The position numbers and the translations under genes are program-made. The notes beneath the pieces are model-generated. The model did no database searches, was not told where the DNA came from, and saw only the letters and a program-made list of their open reading frames with translations. Shown here in pieces: positions 42,291 through 51,148 of a stretch of 64,000 nucleotides of DNA; position 1 is the stretch's first letter, and each line of letters starts with the position of its first letter. The stretch comes from Gramella jeungdoensis (lineage in GTDB: Bacteria; Bacteroidota; Bacteroidia; Flavobacteriales; Flavobacteriaceae). The DNA is taken from contig NZ_JAMSCK010000006.1 of assembly GCF_023805255.1 (NCBI RefSeq), positions 62,001-126,000 on the forward strand, written 5' to 3'.

Positions 42291-44114
42291 TTAATCAAAT
42301 GATTGCATTTCAACCAGTTTCTTATAAGTGCCATCGGTGGTAATAAGATCCTGGTGCCTGCCCTGTTCAACGATCTCACCTCTCTGCATTACCACAATAT
42401 TATCGGCATTCTGAATCGTGGATAGGCGGTGAGCGATAACAACAGAGGTACGGTTCTTCATCATATTTTCGAGGGCTTTCTGTACAAGTTTTTCACTTTC
42501 GGTATCCAGAGCCGAAGTGGCCTCATCCAGGATCATTACAGGCGGATTCTTCAGTACAGCCCTGGCAATTGAGAGGCGCTGTTTTTGACCACCACTTAAC
42601 TTATTCCCGCTATCACCAATATTAGTATCAAGCTGCTGAGGCAGATCTTTTACGAACTCCCATGCATTGGCAACCTTTAGGGCATCTATGATCTCCTCAT
42701 CGGTAGCGTCATTCTTTCCCAGTGAAACATTATTCCTGATGGTATCATTAAAAAGGATGGAATCCTGAGTTACCAGTCCCATCAGGTCTCTTAAAGATGC
42801 TTTCTTGATATTTCTGATATCTGTACCATCTATTTTAATGCTGCCGTCATTTACATCATAAAACCTGGTGATAAGGTTTGCAATGGTAGACTTTCCAGAT
42901 CCTGACTGGCCTACAAGAGCAACTGTTTGTCCTTTTGGCACTTTTATACTAAAATTCTTAAGAACCTTTTCCTTTTCATAGCTGAAACTTACGTTCTCAA
43001 TACTTATCTCTTTCTCGAAGTCTTTCTTTTCAACAGCATCGGGAGCATCGGTAAGGTTAGAAGGTGTTTCCAGTACATCAAGGATTCGTTCTGCGGCTGC
43101 ATTACCCTTCTTTACACTATAGGAAGCTTTCGAGATCTGCTTGGCAGGTGTCAGAATATTGTAGGCGAGTCCCAGAAAGGCGATAAAGGTCGCTGCATCC
43201 AGAGTTCCTTCTACCAAAACCATATTCCCGCCAAACCATAAAATGATCACAATTACAAATATTCCAAGAAACTCGCTCGTAGGTGAAGCCAGGTTTTGCC
43301 TGTTCACCAGTTTATTAAGAATGGAATTGAGTCGGTTTGTGGATTCCTGGAAGCGAGCATAGAATTTCTTTTCGGCATTAAAACCCTTAACGATCTTAAG
43401 GCTGGAAAGCGTTTCTTCCACGATACTTAAAAAATGTCCATTCTCCTCCTGTGCAAGATTCGATTGTTTTTTGAGCTGTTTTCCGATAAGGGAAATAATA
43501 AAACCCGAGATAGGCAGAAACACAAAAACGAACAGGGTGAGCTTGGCACTCATCATCAGCATGGCAATGATAGTAAACAGTATCGTGAGCGGCTCTCTTA
43601 CAATAAGCTCAAGGATCGATAAAAAGGAAGTCTGAACCTCATTAACATCGGCCGTTATACGTGAAATAGTATCTCCCTTCCTTTTTTCGGAAAAGTAGGA
43701 GACAGGCAGTTCCAAAATCTTTTTATAGACCGCATCCCGGAGATCTCTGAGCACACCATTCCGTAGAAATGTGAGAAAAAAGGAACTCAGGTATCCGAAC
43801 ATATTCTTTAAAAAGAACAGGAGCACTACAATCCCACAAATAAATACCAGGGCGGCAACTTCATCTTCATTTACTCTTTGAGTAACATAATAATTGAAGT
43901 GATTTACGGCATAATCCTTAATTCCTCCAATCCCGTCCCACTCAGGTTTTGTGGCAACTCTTTTAGTTTTATCGAATAGAACCTGAATTACAGGGATCAA
44001 CGCGATAAATGAAAGAGTGCTGAAGACCGCGTATAAAATATTGCAAATAATATTCAGTATCGCGAATTGCTTGTAGGGGATCGCGAACTGGAGAATTTTC
44101 CGAAAATAGGTCAT
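42291..44114 (-). CDS. ABC exporter, MsbA-like (fused permease and ATPase)
   Basis: A 607-residue half-transporter: six membrane segments in residues ~15-330, then an ATPase domain with Walker A GQSGSGKST, Q-loop, signature LSGGQKQRLS, Walker B VMILDEATSALD and a switch His in IAHRLST. Type IV exporters of this size move lipids, glycolipids or drugs out of the inner leaflet. It is the last gene of the operon containing a GT2 transferase and phosphohexomutase, supporting export of a glycolipid or lipid A-like molecule (inference). Confidence 0.92.
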   Translation of the reverse strand: MTYFRKILQFAIPYKQFAILNIICNILYAVFSTLSFIALIPVIQVLFDKTKRVATKPEWDGIGGIKDYAVNHFNYYVTQRVNEDEVAALVFICGIVVLLFFLKNMFGYLSSFFLTFLRNGVLRDLRDAVYKKILELPVSYFSEKRKGDTISRITADVNEVQTSFLSILELIVREPLTILFTIIAMLMMSAKLTLFVFVFLPISGFIISLIGKQLKKQSNLAQEENGHFLSIVEETLSSLKIVKGFNAEKKFYARFQESTNRLNSILNKLVNRQNLASPTSEFLGIFVIVIILWFGGNMVLVEGTLDAATFIAFLGLAYNILTPAKQISKASYSVKKGNAAAERILDVLETPSNLTDAPDAVEKKDFEKEISIENVSFSYEKEKVLKNFSIKVPKGQTVALVGQSGSGKSTIANLITRFYDVNDGSIKIDGTDIRNIKKASLRDLMGLVTQDSILFNDTIRNNVSLGKNDATDEEIIDALKVANAWEFVKDLPQQLDTNIGDSGNKLSGGQKQRLSIARAVLKNPPVMILDEATSALDTESEKLVQKALENMMKNRTSVVIAHRLSTIQNADNIVVMQRGEIVEQGRHQDLITTDGTYKKLVEMQSFD

Positions 44115-44125
44115 TTAAAAAACAG

Positions 44126-45856
44126 TTAGCCCAGTTTTAGTTCCTGTTTGATACGGGCAATTTTATCACTCAGTTTCTGATTTTCTTCATCATATTCTTC
44201 AATTGAAGAAAGCTCAGTGTTTACACTAATATAAAACTTTATCTTGGGCTCTGTCCCGCTGGGTCTCGCAGCTATCTTAGTACCATTTTCAGTATAATAG
44301 ATAAGTACATTAGACTTGGGGATATCAATAGTGTGCTCTGTGTGATCCTGAACATTTTTGGCTATTGAAGTTTTATAATCTTCTACCAGAACAACCTTCT
44401 CTCCGTCAATTTCTTCCCATGGATTTTCACGAAGATCTATCAACATTTGCTTGATCTCTTTTTCCCCCTGAATACCTTTCTTTACTAATGAAATAAGCTC
44501 CTCTCTATAAAGACCATATTTAGTATAAAGCTCAAGTAGTTTTTTATAGAAGGAGTTGCCTTCGTCCTTCATTTTAGCTGCAATCTCACATGCAAGAAGG
44601 GTAGCGGTTACTGCATCCTTATCCCTTACAAAATCGCCCACCATATATCCGAAGCTTTCCTCGCCACCGCCGATGAAATTAAGCTCAGGATGATCCTTTA
44701 TAAGTTTCGCGATCCATTTAAAGCCGGTAAGTACTTCCATATACTGCACTGCGTAATCTTCTACAAGATTCTTAAGCATAGGAGTGGAAACTATGGTAGA
44801 GGCGACAAATTCCTTTCCTTTAATTTTATCTTCTTTTTTCCATTGCTTCAGAAGGAACCAGGTCATCACTAACATGGTTTGATTCCCGTTTAAAAGGATC
44901 ATTTCTCCATTAAGATCTCTTACAGCCACTCCAAGCCTGTCACAATCGGGATCGGTTCCAATAACAATATCGGCATCCTGCTTATCGGCCAGTTCCAGGG
45001 CCATCTTTAGAGCTTCCGGTTCTTCAGGGTTTGGAGATTCCACGGTAGGGAAATTTCCATTAGGATCTCTTTGTTCTTCTACTATAGAAACATTTGTAAA
45101 TCCTGCTTTTTTCAATACTTCCGGAACCATAGTTATAGAGGTTCCATGTAGCGATGTAAAAACGATCTTTAAGTTTTTCCTCGCCTGAGCCGGGATATCA
45201 AAGCTTCCATTTTCTACGGAGGCTTCAGCAAATGCCTGGTCTACTTCAGTGTCTATTTTTTGGATCAGTTCTTCGTTGGCTTTGAAGTTTATAGCGTCAT
45301 ATTCCAGGTTATTGATAGTTTCAACCAGTTCTGTATCCTGTGGTGGAACCAGTTGGCCGCCATCCTCCCAGTAAACCTTATATCCGTTATATTCAGGCGG
45401 ATTGTGACTCGCGGTTAAAACAATTCCGCACTGACAGTTGAGTTTTTTCACTGCAAAAGAAAGTTCGGGTGTAGGTCTTAATTCTGAAAACAGAAAAACC
45501 TTGATGCCGTTGGCAGAGAATACATCGGCTACTACTTTAGCCAGTTTCTGACTGTTGTTACGGCAATCGTACGCAATAGCCACTTTCACTTCCTGATCTG
45601 GAAAAGACTTTTTAAGATAATCTGATAAGCCCTGAGTATTTTTCCCAAGCGTGTATTTATTGATGCGATTGGTACCCACACCCATCACACCACGCATACC
45701 ACCGGTTCCGAATTCAGCATTTTTATAAAAGCTTTCTTCCAGTTCTTTTGGGTTTTCTTCGATCAGTCTGTTGATCTCAGATTTTGTCTCATTATCAAAA
45801 ATATCGGTAAGCCAGGCCTTGGCCTTTTCAAGAATATCAGGATTAACAGTAGCCAT
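44126..45856 (-). CDS. Phosphohexomutase (phosphoglucomutase/phosphomannomutase)
   Basis: A 576-residue alpha-D-phosphohexomutase: catalytic Ser in TASHNPPEYNGYKVY (about 140), metal loop GTDPDCDRLG (about 300), sugar-binding GGGEESFGY (about 390) and phosphate-binding RPSGTEPKIKFYI near the C-terminus, all present in order. It interconverts hexose-1- and -6-phosphate and so supplies sugar nucleotides or glycogen/trehalose precursors. Length matches the ~570-residue PgcA-type enzymes. Eleven bases upstream of the MsbA-like gene. Confidence 0.94.
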   Translation of the reverse strand: MATVNPDILEKAKAWLTDIFDNETKSEINRLIEENPKELEESFYKNAEFGTGGMRGVMGVGTNRINKYTLGKNTQGLSDYLKKSFPDQEVKVAIAYDCRNNSQKLAKVVADVFSANGIKVFLFSELRPTPELSFAVKKLNCQCGIVLTASHNPPEYNGYKVYWEDGGQLVPPQDTELVETINNLEYDAINFKANEELIQKIDTEVDQAFAEASVENGSFDIPAQARKNLKIVFTSLHGTSITMVPEVLKKAGFTNVSIVEEQRDPNGNFPTVESPNPEEPEALKMALELADKQDADIVIGTDPDCDRLGVAVRDLNGEMILLNGNQTMLVMTWFLLKQWKKEDKIKGKEFVASTIVSTPMLKNLVEDYAVQYMEVLTGFKWIAKLIKDHPELNFIGGGEESFGYMVGDFVRDKDAVTATLLACEIAAKMKDEGNSFYKKLLELYTKYGLYREELISLVKKGIQGEKEIKQMLIDLRENPWEEIDGEKVVLVEDYKTSIAKNVQDHTEHTIDIPKSNVLIYYTENGTKIAARPSGTEPKIKFYISVNTELSSIEEYDEENQKLSDKIARIKQELKLG

Positions 45857-45905
45857 AATTTAATTTTTTTGCTTAGCAAAAATAAACATTAATCCGGGAA
45901 AGCGC

Positions 45906-46865
45906 CTAAAGATTATAGGTGGTTTTCTTAATGAGGTAACGCTCCTTATCTCTTTTTGACCTTAAGATAAGCTCACCCAGGAATCCAGCCAGGAAAAACT
46001 GTGTTCCTATTATCATTACGGTAAGGGAAATATAAAACCATGGATTTTGTGCAACAAGTGTATTGGGAATGCCATGGTATAATTTGTAGAGTTTCGAAAA
46101 ACCTATCCATCCTGCGGCAATAAAACCTATTATAAACATTAATACGCCCAGAGCTCCGAAAAGGTGCATTGGTCTGCGCCCAAATTTTGAAAGGAACCAG
46201 ATGCTAATCAGGTCCAGGAAACCATGAATAAAGCGATTTATCCCAAATTTGGTGTTGCCATATTTTCTCGCCTGGTGCTGCACTTCTTTTTCGGTGATCT
46301 TGTAATAACCCGCATTTTTGGCCAGCACAGGGATATAACGGTGCATTTCGCCATATACATCTATATTCTTAATTACTTCCTTACGATAAGCCTTGAGACC
46401 GCAATTAAAATCGTGAAGTTTTACTCCCGAAGTCTTTCTGGCGGCAGCATTGAAAACTTTGGAAGGAAGGTTCTTGGTAATAACATTATCATAGCGCTTT
46501 TTCTTCCAGCCTGAAACGAGATCATACCCCTCTTTAACGATCATATCATAAAGTTCAGGGATCTCTTCAGGATTATCCTGAAGATCTGCATCCATTGTGA
46601 TAACTACATCACCCTGAGCCTTCAGAAATCCGGCGTGGAGCGCCTGTGATTTCCCATAATTCCGGTTGAAGCGAATACCTTTAACGGACTGATCGTTCTT
46701 TGAAAGTGCTTCAATAGTATTCCAGGAGCCGTCGGTGCTTCCATCATCAATAAAAATGATCTCGTAGGAAAAGGAATTGGATCGCAATACTTTTGCGATC
46801 CAATCATATAATTCTGCGAGAGATTGCTCTTCGTTAAGAAGTGGTATTACAACCGATATTTGCAT
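45906..46865 (-). CDS. GT2-family membrane glycosyltransferase
   Basis: A 319-residue protein: GT-A domain with VVIPLLNEEQS at the N-terminus, IIFIDDGSTDGSW, and TMDADLQDNPEEI (DxD metal site near 95), then two C-terminal membrane helices at about 235-260 and 270-300. This is the layout of dolichyl/polyprenyl-phosphate sugar transferases (DPM1, GtrB, ArnC types), which load a sugar onto a lipid phosphate. The probable product is a polyprenyl-phosphate hexose for surface glycan modification. Two bases after the DUF4199 gene. Confidence 0.93.
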   Translation of the reverse strand: MQISVVIPLLNEEQSLAELYDWIAKVLRSNSFSYEIIFIDDGSTDGSWNTIEALSKNDQSVKGIRFNRNYGKSQALHAGFLKAQGDVVITMDADLQDNPEEIPELYDMIVKEGYDLVSGWKKKRYDNVITKNLPSKVFNAAARKTSGVKLHDFNCGLKAYRKEVIKNIDVYGEMHRYIPVLAKNAGYYKITEKEVQHQARKYGNTKFGINRFIHGFLDLISIWFLSKFGRRPMHLFGALGVLMFIIGFIAAGWIGFSKLYKLYHGIPNTLVAQNPWFYISLTVMIIGTQFFLAGFLGELILRSKRDKERYLIKKTTYNL

Positions 46866-46867
46866 TT

Positions 46868-47398
46868 TTAAACGTTAGTTGACTCTTTTTCTCTAAATAC
46901 CAGAGCTACAATTAATCCAATTAGAGCATACAAAATTAACTGGAATCCGTAACCTTTCAATTGATTAACCAAAGAATATTGATTTTCTTCCTGCATTTTT
47001 TGGATAGCTTCATTTATTTGCTCTTCAGGAGCACCAAATCCTTCCATCATTGCCCTTGTGGACTCAATTGTCAACTCTGTAAGAGTTTTGGCTGCTTCAG
47101 TGTCTATAATATTAAAAAGGATCATTCCAAATACCAGGGAAATTAATGTCCCGATAAATACTGTTAGGAAATATGCAGCGAATGCATCTTTAAATTTAAA
47201 AAGGGAGACACTCACTTTCTTTGCTTTACTGGTAGACATTGAAGCAAGTATCACAACGAAAATTAACAGACCTACCCCAAACCACCATTTAGTGAAAAGA
47301 GAAAGATCAAATGCATAAGCTAATGCTAAGATAAGGACAAGCCCGATTCCCAGGTATACTCCATAGGAAGTAGAGATTTTTTTTGCTGGATTTTCCAT
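46868..47398 (-). CDS. DUF4199-family membrane protein
   Basis: A 176-residue protein with four hydrophobic segments (about 14-31, 38-55, 75-97, 149-166) and a helical loop between the third and fourth rich in Glu and Gln. The family is common in Bacteroidota and has no known function. It begins the operon with the GT2 transferase, mutase and ABC exporter, consistent with a membrane-glycan role. Confidence 0.85.
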   Translation of the reverse strand: MENPAKKISTSYGVYLGIGLVLILALAYAFDLSLFTKWWFGVGLLIFVVILASMSTSKAKKVSVSLFKFKDAFAAYFLTVFIGTLISLVFGMILFNIIDTEAAKTLTELTIESTRAMMEGFGAPEEQINEAIQKMQEENQYSLVNQLKGYGFQLILYALIGLIVALVFREKESTNV

Positions 47399-47436
47399 TG
47401 TTTGATAGAAGTTTGGTTAATTTAGCAGTTAGTTAA

Positions 47437-47468
47437 CAAATATAGCAAAACGTTACATCTAAACTCAA
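47437..47468 (-). promoter_or_regulatory. Promoter of the DUF4199-led operon
   Basis: Minus-strand TTG (plus 47466-47468), 21 bases, exact TATATTTG (plus 47437-47444), about 38 bases before the start codon. Confidence 0.55.
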
Positions 47469-47489
47469 CAAAAACTTTTTTCAAATTTG

Positions 47490-47520
47490 TTTGTAGTTGT
47501 TGAGTTATTAATTAAATTTG
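47490..47520 (+). promoter_or_regulatory. Strong promoter of rpmE
   Basis: TTTG (47490-47493), exactly 19 bases, TAAATTTG (47513-47520): a complete Bacteroidota consensus promoter, about 27 bases before the ATG. Confidence 0.8.
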
Positions 47521-47547
47521 CACCTCGAAAATTAAAAGATCAAAGCG

Positions 47548-47802
47548 ATGAAGCAGGGAATCCATCCGGAAAATTATAGGTTAGTAGCATTTAAAGATAT
47601 GTCTAACGATGATGTATTTATTACTAAGTCTACTGCCAAGACTAAAGAATCTATTGAAGTTGACGGAACTGAGTACCCGTTGGTGAAACTGGAAATTTCC
47701 AGAACTTCTCACCCATATTATACTGGACAAACCAAGCTTGTTGACAGTGCGGGTAGAATTGATAAATTCAAGAACAAATACTCAAAATTCAAGAAAAAAT
47801 AA
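47548..47802 (+). CDS. rpmE2: 50S ribosomal protein L31, type B
   Basis: An 84-residue L31 of the longer type-B form. It starts MKQGIHPENYRLVAFKDMS and contains the family motif SHPYYTGQTKLVDSAGRIDKF. There are no cysteines, so it is the zinc-free (C-minus) version; such forms are known to replace or supplement zinc L31 when zinc is scarce. It binds the large subunit near the 5S rRNA. Single gene with consensus promoter and terminator. Confidence 0.96.
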   Translation: MKQGIHPENYRLVAFKDMSNDDVFITKSTAKTKESIEVDGTEYPLVKLEISRTSHPYYTGQTKLVDSAGRIDKFKNKYSKFKKK

Positions 47803-47829
47803 TTTTTCCTGTTTTTTAAAATATATTGA

Positions 47830-47850
47830 AACCCCGCAATTTGCGGGGTT
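47830..47850 (+). terminator. Terminator after rpmE
   Basis: Stem AACCCCGC / GCGGGGTT with AATTT loop, followed by T6. Confidence 0.92.
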
Positions 47851-47902
47851 TTTTGATTATGTGAAATTTATTATAATTACTTTCCTGTTATTCAGGAACT
47901 GT

Positions 47903-47910
47903 TAATTTTG
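47903..47910 (+). promoter_or_regulatory. -7 element for the GlmU-like gene
   Basis: TAATTTTG, exact TAnnTTTG, 15 bases before the ATG at 47925; -33 match is weak. Confidence 0.45.
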
Positions 47911-47924
47911 AAGCAAATTTAAAG

Positions 47925-49100
47925 ATGATGAATTATATCCTTTTTGACGGTCCGTCACGAAATGATCTTTTACCTTTTACTTTTACCCGCCCTGTAGCTG
48001 ATATCCGGGTTGGGATATTAAGCATCAGAGAAAAGTGGGAGAAAGTTTTGGGGTCTGTAATCTCTACTAAAACGGAGGAGTATATTAGTGGCAAGTGGCC
48101 GTTGAAACTGGAGCAAATGAATATTTTTATCAATTCATCATTCATTCCCACATCCGGTCTGGTTGAGCAGGTTAAAAATCTGCAAGAAGGTGAAGCTCTT
48201 TTTTCAGGTGATGATGCGGTAGCGTATTTTCAGAATGGGGCAGAGGAGGCCCAGCTTTCCCGGTTGAAAAAGATAGAGGTAAAAGATGAAATATTAAAGA
48301 TTGCAAATACCTGGGATATTTTTTCAAAAAATGCTCAAGCTGTTCAGCTTGATTTTAATCTTCTTACCAAAGGCAGAAAATCCCAAAAAATTCACGATTC
48401 AAATTTCGTGAAAGCCGAAGAAAATGTTTTTATCGAAGAAGGTGCAGTAGTTGAAAATTGCTCTTTAAATGCTTCCTCGGGACCAATATATATTGGCAAA
48501 AACGCTCTGGTGATGGAAGGAACTCTGGTAAGAGGTCCTTTGGCCGTATGTGACAATGCGGTTGTGAAAATGGGAGCGAAGATCTACGGGGCTACTACCA
48601 TAGGGCCGTATTGTAAAGCTGGAGGTGAGATAAATAATTCAGTCTTGTTCGAAAACAGCAGTAAGGGACATGATGGTTATCTAGGGAATTCAGTGCTTGG
48701 TGAATGGTGTAATATTGGAGCCGATTCAAACAATTCCAATCTTAAGAACAATTATGCCGAAGTTCGAATATGGAATTATAATACCGAAAGATTTGCCAGA
48801 ACCGGGCTTCAATTCTGTGGCCTTATAATGGGGGATCACAGTAAATGTGGAATAAATACCATGTTCAACACGGGAACCGTAGTAGGTGTAAGTGCTAACA
48901 TTTTTGGAAGTGGTTTTCCGCGGAACTTTATTCCAAGTTTCAGCTGGGGAGGAAGTTCAGGAACCAGTACCTATAAACTGGAAAAAGCCTTTGAGACTGC
49001 CGAGATTGTTATGCAAAGACGTAATAAAGATCTAACAGAGCAGGATAAAAATATCTTACAGCACGTATTTGATTATACGGCCCAATGGAGAAGATCCTAA
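47925..49100 (+). CDS. GlmU-like protein with left-handed beta-helix
   Basis: A 391-residue protein; the ATG at 47925 or the next codon may be used. The N-terminal ~150 residues fit the GlmU-like/NTP_transf_4 family (ILFDGPSRNDLLPFTFTRPVADIRVGI) but lack the G-x-G-T-R-M loop of true pyrophosphorylases. The C-terminal ~200 residues carry hexapeptide repeats forming a left-handed beta-helix (VEGTLVRGPLAVCDNAVVK, ATTIGPYCKAGGEINNS and others). It probably binds or transfers an acyl or nucleotidyl group on a sugar; activity untested. Confidence 0.85.
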   Translation: MMNYILFDGPSRNDLLPFTFTRPVADIRVGILSIREKWEKVLGSVISTKTEEYISGKWPLKLEQMNIFINSSFIPTSGLVEQVKNLQEGEALFSGDDAVAYFQNGAEEAQLSRLKKIEVKDEILKIANTWDIFSKNAQAVQLDFNLLTKGRKSQKIHDSNFVKAEENVFIEEGAVVENCSLNASSGPIYIGKNALVMEGTLVRGPLAVCDNAVVKMGAKIYGATTIGPYCKAGGEINNSVLFENSSKGHDGYLGNSVLGEWCNIGADSNNSNLKNNYAEVRIWNYNTERFARTGLQFCGLIMGDHSKCGINTMFNTGTVVGVSANIFGSGFPRNFIPSFSWGGSSGTSTYKLEKAFETAEIVMQRRNKDLTEQDKNILQHVFDYTAQWRRS

Positions 49101-49306
49101 AAAGCTAGAAAATACAGGATTATTCCAATAAGGCTTATAAATAAAAGAAATAATACAAGGGTTTTGTAATGTTTCCTTTTCTGAAACTGATTGATATCTT
49201 TCCTTAATAATTCCAGATCTTCATCGCTCAAACGTCCCTTTCGAACTAATCTTTTGAAACTGGTTCGTAAAGGTATTTCTTCAGGATTTGTAACCTTTCT
49301 ATTCAC
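49097..49306 (-). CDS. Small C-tail-anchored protein
   Basis: A 69-residue protein: a basic, helical N-terminus (RTSFKRLVRKGRLSDEDLELL) followed by a hydrophobic C-terminal span at about 47-69. It may be a tail-anchored membrane protein. Its stop overlaps the last four bases of the GlmU-like gene on the other strand. No known family recognised; it could still be real, as composition is normal and the frame is open over the whole length. Confidence 0.6.
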   Translation of the reverse strand: MNRKVTNPEEIPLRTSFKRLVRKGRLSDEDLELLRKDINQFQKRKHYKTLVLFLLFISLIGIILYFLAF

Positions 49307-49468
49307 CTTTTTTAAAATTAATATGTTGAGGGGGGAAATGTTATTTGTCTTTGCATTGTTATAATGAATTACTTAAATGTACGAAAAAAAAAGACTTTCA
49401 TTCTTTAAGTTTCAGGTATACATTCAATTACAATATTGAGAGTATTTTATCAAACCATTTTTAGTTGG

Positions 49469-49476
49469 TATCTTTG
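49469..49476 (+). promoter_or_regulatory. -7 element for mtaB
   Basis: TATCTTTG, exact TAnnTTTG, 38 bases before the mtaB ATG; the -33 box is poor. Confidence 0.45.
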
Positions 49477-49513
49477 CAGCCCGAAAATGGGTTTGTAAAT
49501 CAAAAATTGACCT

Positions 49514-50845
49514 ATGAGCGTGAAGAAAGTTGCATTTTATACCCTGGGTTGTAAGCTGAATTTTTCAGAAACATCCACTATTGCGAGATCATTCGAAAAC
49601 GAAGGTTTTGAAAGAGTGGAGTTTACTGAAAAAGCTGATATCTATGTAATAAACACCTGTTCGGTTACCGAGAATGCAGATAAGCGTTTTAAAACCATTG
49701 TAAAACAGGCTCAGAAGGTCAATGAGAATGCTTTTTTGATCGCTGTAGGTTGTTATGCTCAGCTTAAGCCTGAAGAACTTGCTGCGGTAGATGGAGTAGA
49801 CCTGGTACTAGGTGCAACCGAGAAATTCAAAGTGACCGATTATCTTAATGATCTTACCAAGAACGATTTTGGTGAAGTGCATTCCTGTGAGATCAATGAA
49901 GCCGATTTTTATGTAGGTTCCTATTCAATAGGAGACCGAACAAGAGCCTTTCTTAAAGTCCAGGATGGGTGCGATTATAAATGTACTTACTGTACCATTC
50001 CTCTGGCTCGCGGTATTTCGCGTAGTGATAAACTTGAGAACGTACTTAAGAATGCCGCCGAAATTTCGGAACAGGGTATCAAGGAGATCGTACTTACTGG
50101 TGTGAATATAGGGGATTACGGGAAAGGTGAATTTGGCAATAAGAAACATGAGCATACTTTTCTTGACCTGGTGAAAGCATTAGATGAAGTAGAGGGTATT
50201 GAACGGCTTAGAATTTCTTCCATTGAACCAAACTTATTGAAGAATGAAACCATAGATTTTGTCGCTCAAAGTAAAACTTTTGTACCTCATTTTCATATAC
50301 CACTCCAGAGTGGAAGTGATGAAATGCTTAAACTTATGCGACGTCGCTATTTGAGTGATCTTTATGTTGACAGGGTGAAACAGATACGAAGAGTGATGCC
50401 TGATGCCTGTATTGGCGTGGACGTGATTGTAGGTTTTCCGGGAGAAACTGAAGAGCATTTTCTTGAGACATACAATTTCCTGAATGAACTTGATATTTCC
50501 TATCTGCATGTATTTACCTATTCAGAAAGGGATAATACACCTGCAGCCGAGATGGATGGGGTAGTGCCACTGAAAGTAAGAAAGAAAAGAAGTAAAATGC
50601 TTAGAGGACTCTCTGCCAAGAAAAGAAGGGCTTTTTATGAGAGTCAGTTGGGAAATACCTGTACTGTATTATTTGAAGGGGAAAACAAGGAAGGATATAT
50701 TCATGGGTTCACAGAGAATTATGTAAAGGTGAAGGCTCCATGGGATCCGGCAAAAGTCAACACCCTTCAGAAAATAAAACTTACTGAAATTGATGTTGAT
50801 GGCCTGGTAAGATTTGAAAATATACCAGAAGCCATGGTGGTTTAG
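49514..50845 (+). CDS. mtaB: tRNA t6A37 methylthiotransferase
   Basis: A 443-residue radical-SAM methylthiotransferase. N-terminal UPF0004 domain with its three cysteines (TLGCKLNFSE, NTCSVTENADKR, GCYAQLKPEE), radical-SAM Cys153-x3-Cys157-x2-Cys160 (CDYKCTYC), IPLQSGSDEMLKLMRRRY, and a C-terminal TRAM domain. MtaB adds methylthio to t6A37 of tRNAs reading ANN codons. The NKRFKTIV-type DKRFKT motif and length favour MtaB over MiaB or RimO. Confidence 0.94.
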   Translation: MSVKKVAFYTLGCKLNFSETSTIARSFENEGFERVEFTEKADIYVINTCSVTENADKRFKTIVKQAQKVNENAFLIAVGCYAQLKPEELAAVDGVDLVLGATEKFKVTDYLNDLTKNDFGEVHSCEINEADFYVGSYSIGDRTRAFLKVQDGCDYKCTYCTIPLARGISRSDKLENVLKNAAEISEQGIKEIVLTGVNIGDYGKGEFGNKKHEHTFLDLVKALDEVEGIERLRISSIEPNLLKNETIDFVAQSKTFVPHFHIPLQSGSDEMLKLMRRRYLSDLYVDRVKQIRRVMPDACIGVDVIVGFPGETEEHFLETYNFLNELDISYLHVFTYSERDNTPAAEMDGVVPLKVRKKRSKMLRGLSAKKRRAFYESQLGNTCTVLFEGENKEGYIHGFTENYVKVKAPWDPAKVNTLQKIKLTEIDVDGLVRFENIPEAMVV

Positions 50846-51138
50846 ATATTTATTCCAACTGGGAGAAGATCTTTGTATTTTCTACGATGTCTTCTCATAA
50901 AACCTGCAATCTCAGGGCTTGTTGGAACTACCCGCGTATTTCTTTCCTTAATTTCGGATAGAACCGCTTTAATGAAATCTTCCTGGCGATCTTCGGTATT
51001 CTCTGGCATAATTAATTTGGTGAGGAAGATTTTACGTTCCTGCTGAGAATATTCTATGGTTGCCAGCTCATCGTTAATACGTGTTTCAAACTGTCTTAGA
51101 AACTCGTTGTCGGTAATTGTTAATTCTTCATCGCTCAT
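50842..51138 (-). CDS. Small GNAT-like protein (YjdJ type), acetyl-CoA loop degenerate
   Basis: A 98-residue protein. The pattern FETRINDELATIEYSQQERK, then IFLTKLIMPE, then VVPTSPEIAGFMRRHRRKY and a final DLLP corresponds to the small YjdJ/Acetyltransf_CG family. However, the G-x-G-x-G/A acetyl-CoA loop expected after the PE is replaced by NTEDRQEDF, so the enzyme may be inactive or bind something else. Recognised from motif layout only. Convergent with mtaB, with a 4-base overlap at the stops. Confidence 0.65.
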   Translation of the reverse strand: MSDEELTITDNEFLRQFETRINDELATIEYSQQERKIFLTKLIMPENTEDRQEDFIKAVLSEIKERNTRVVPTSPEIAGFMRRHRRKYKDLLPVGINI

Positions 51139-51148
51139 ACCTGTAAAT

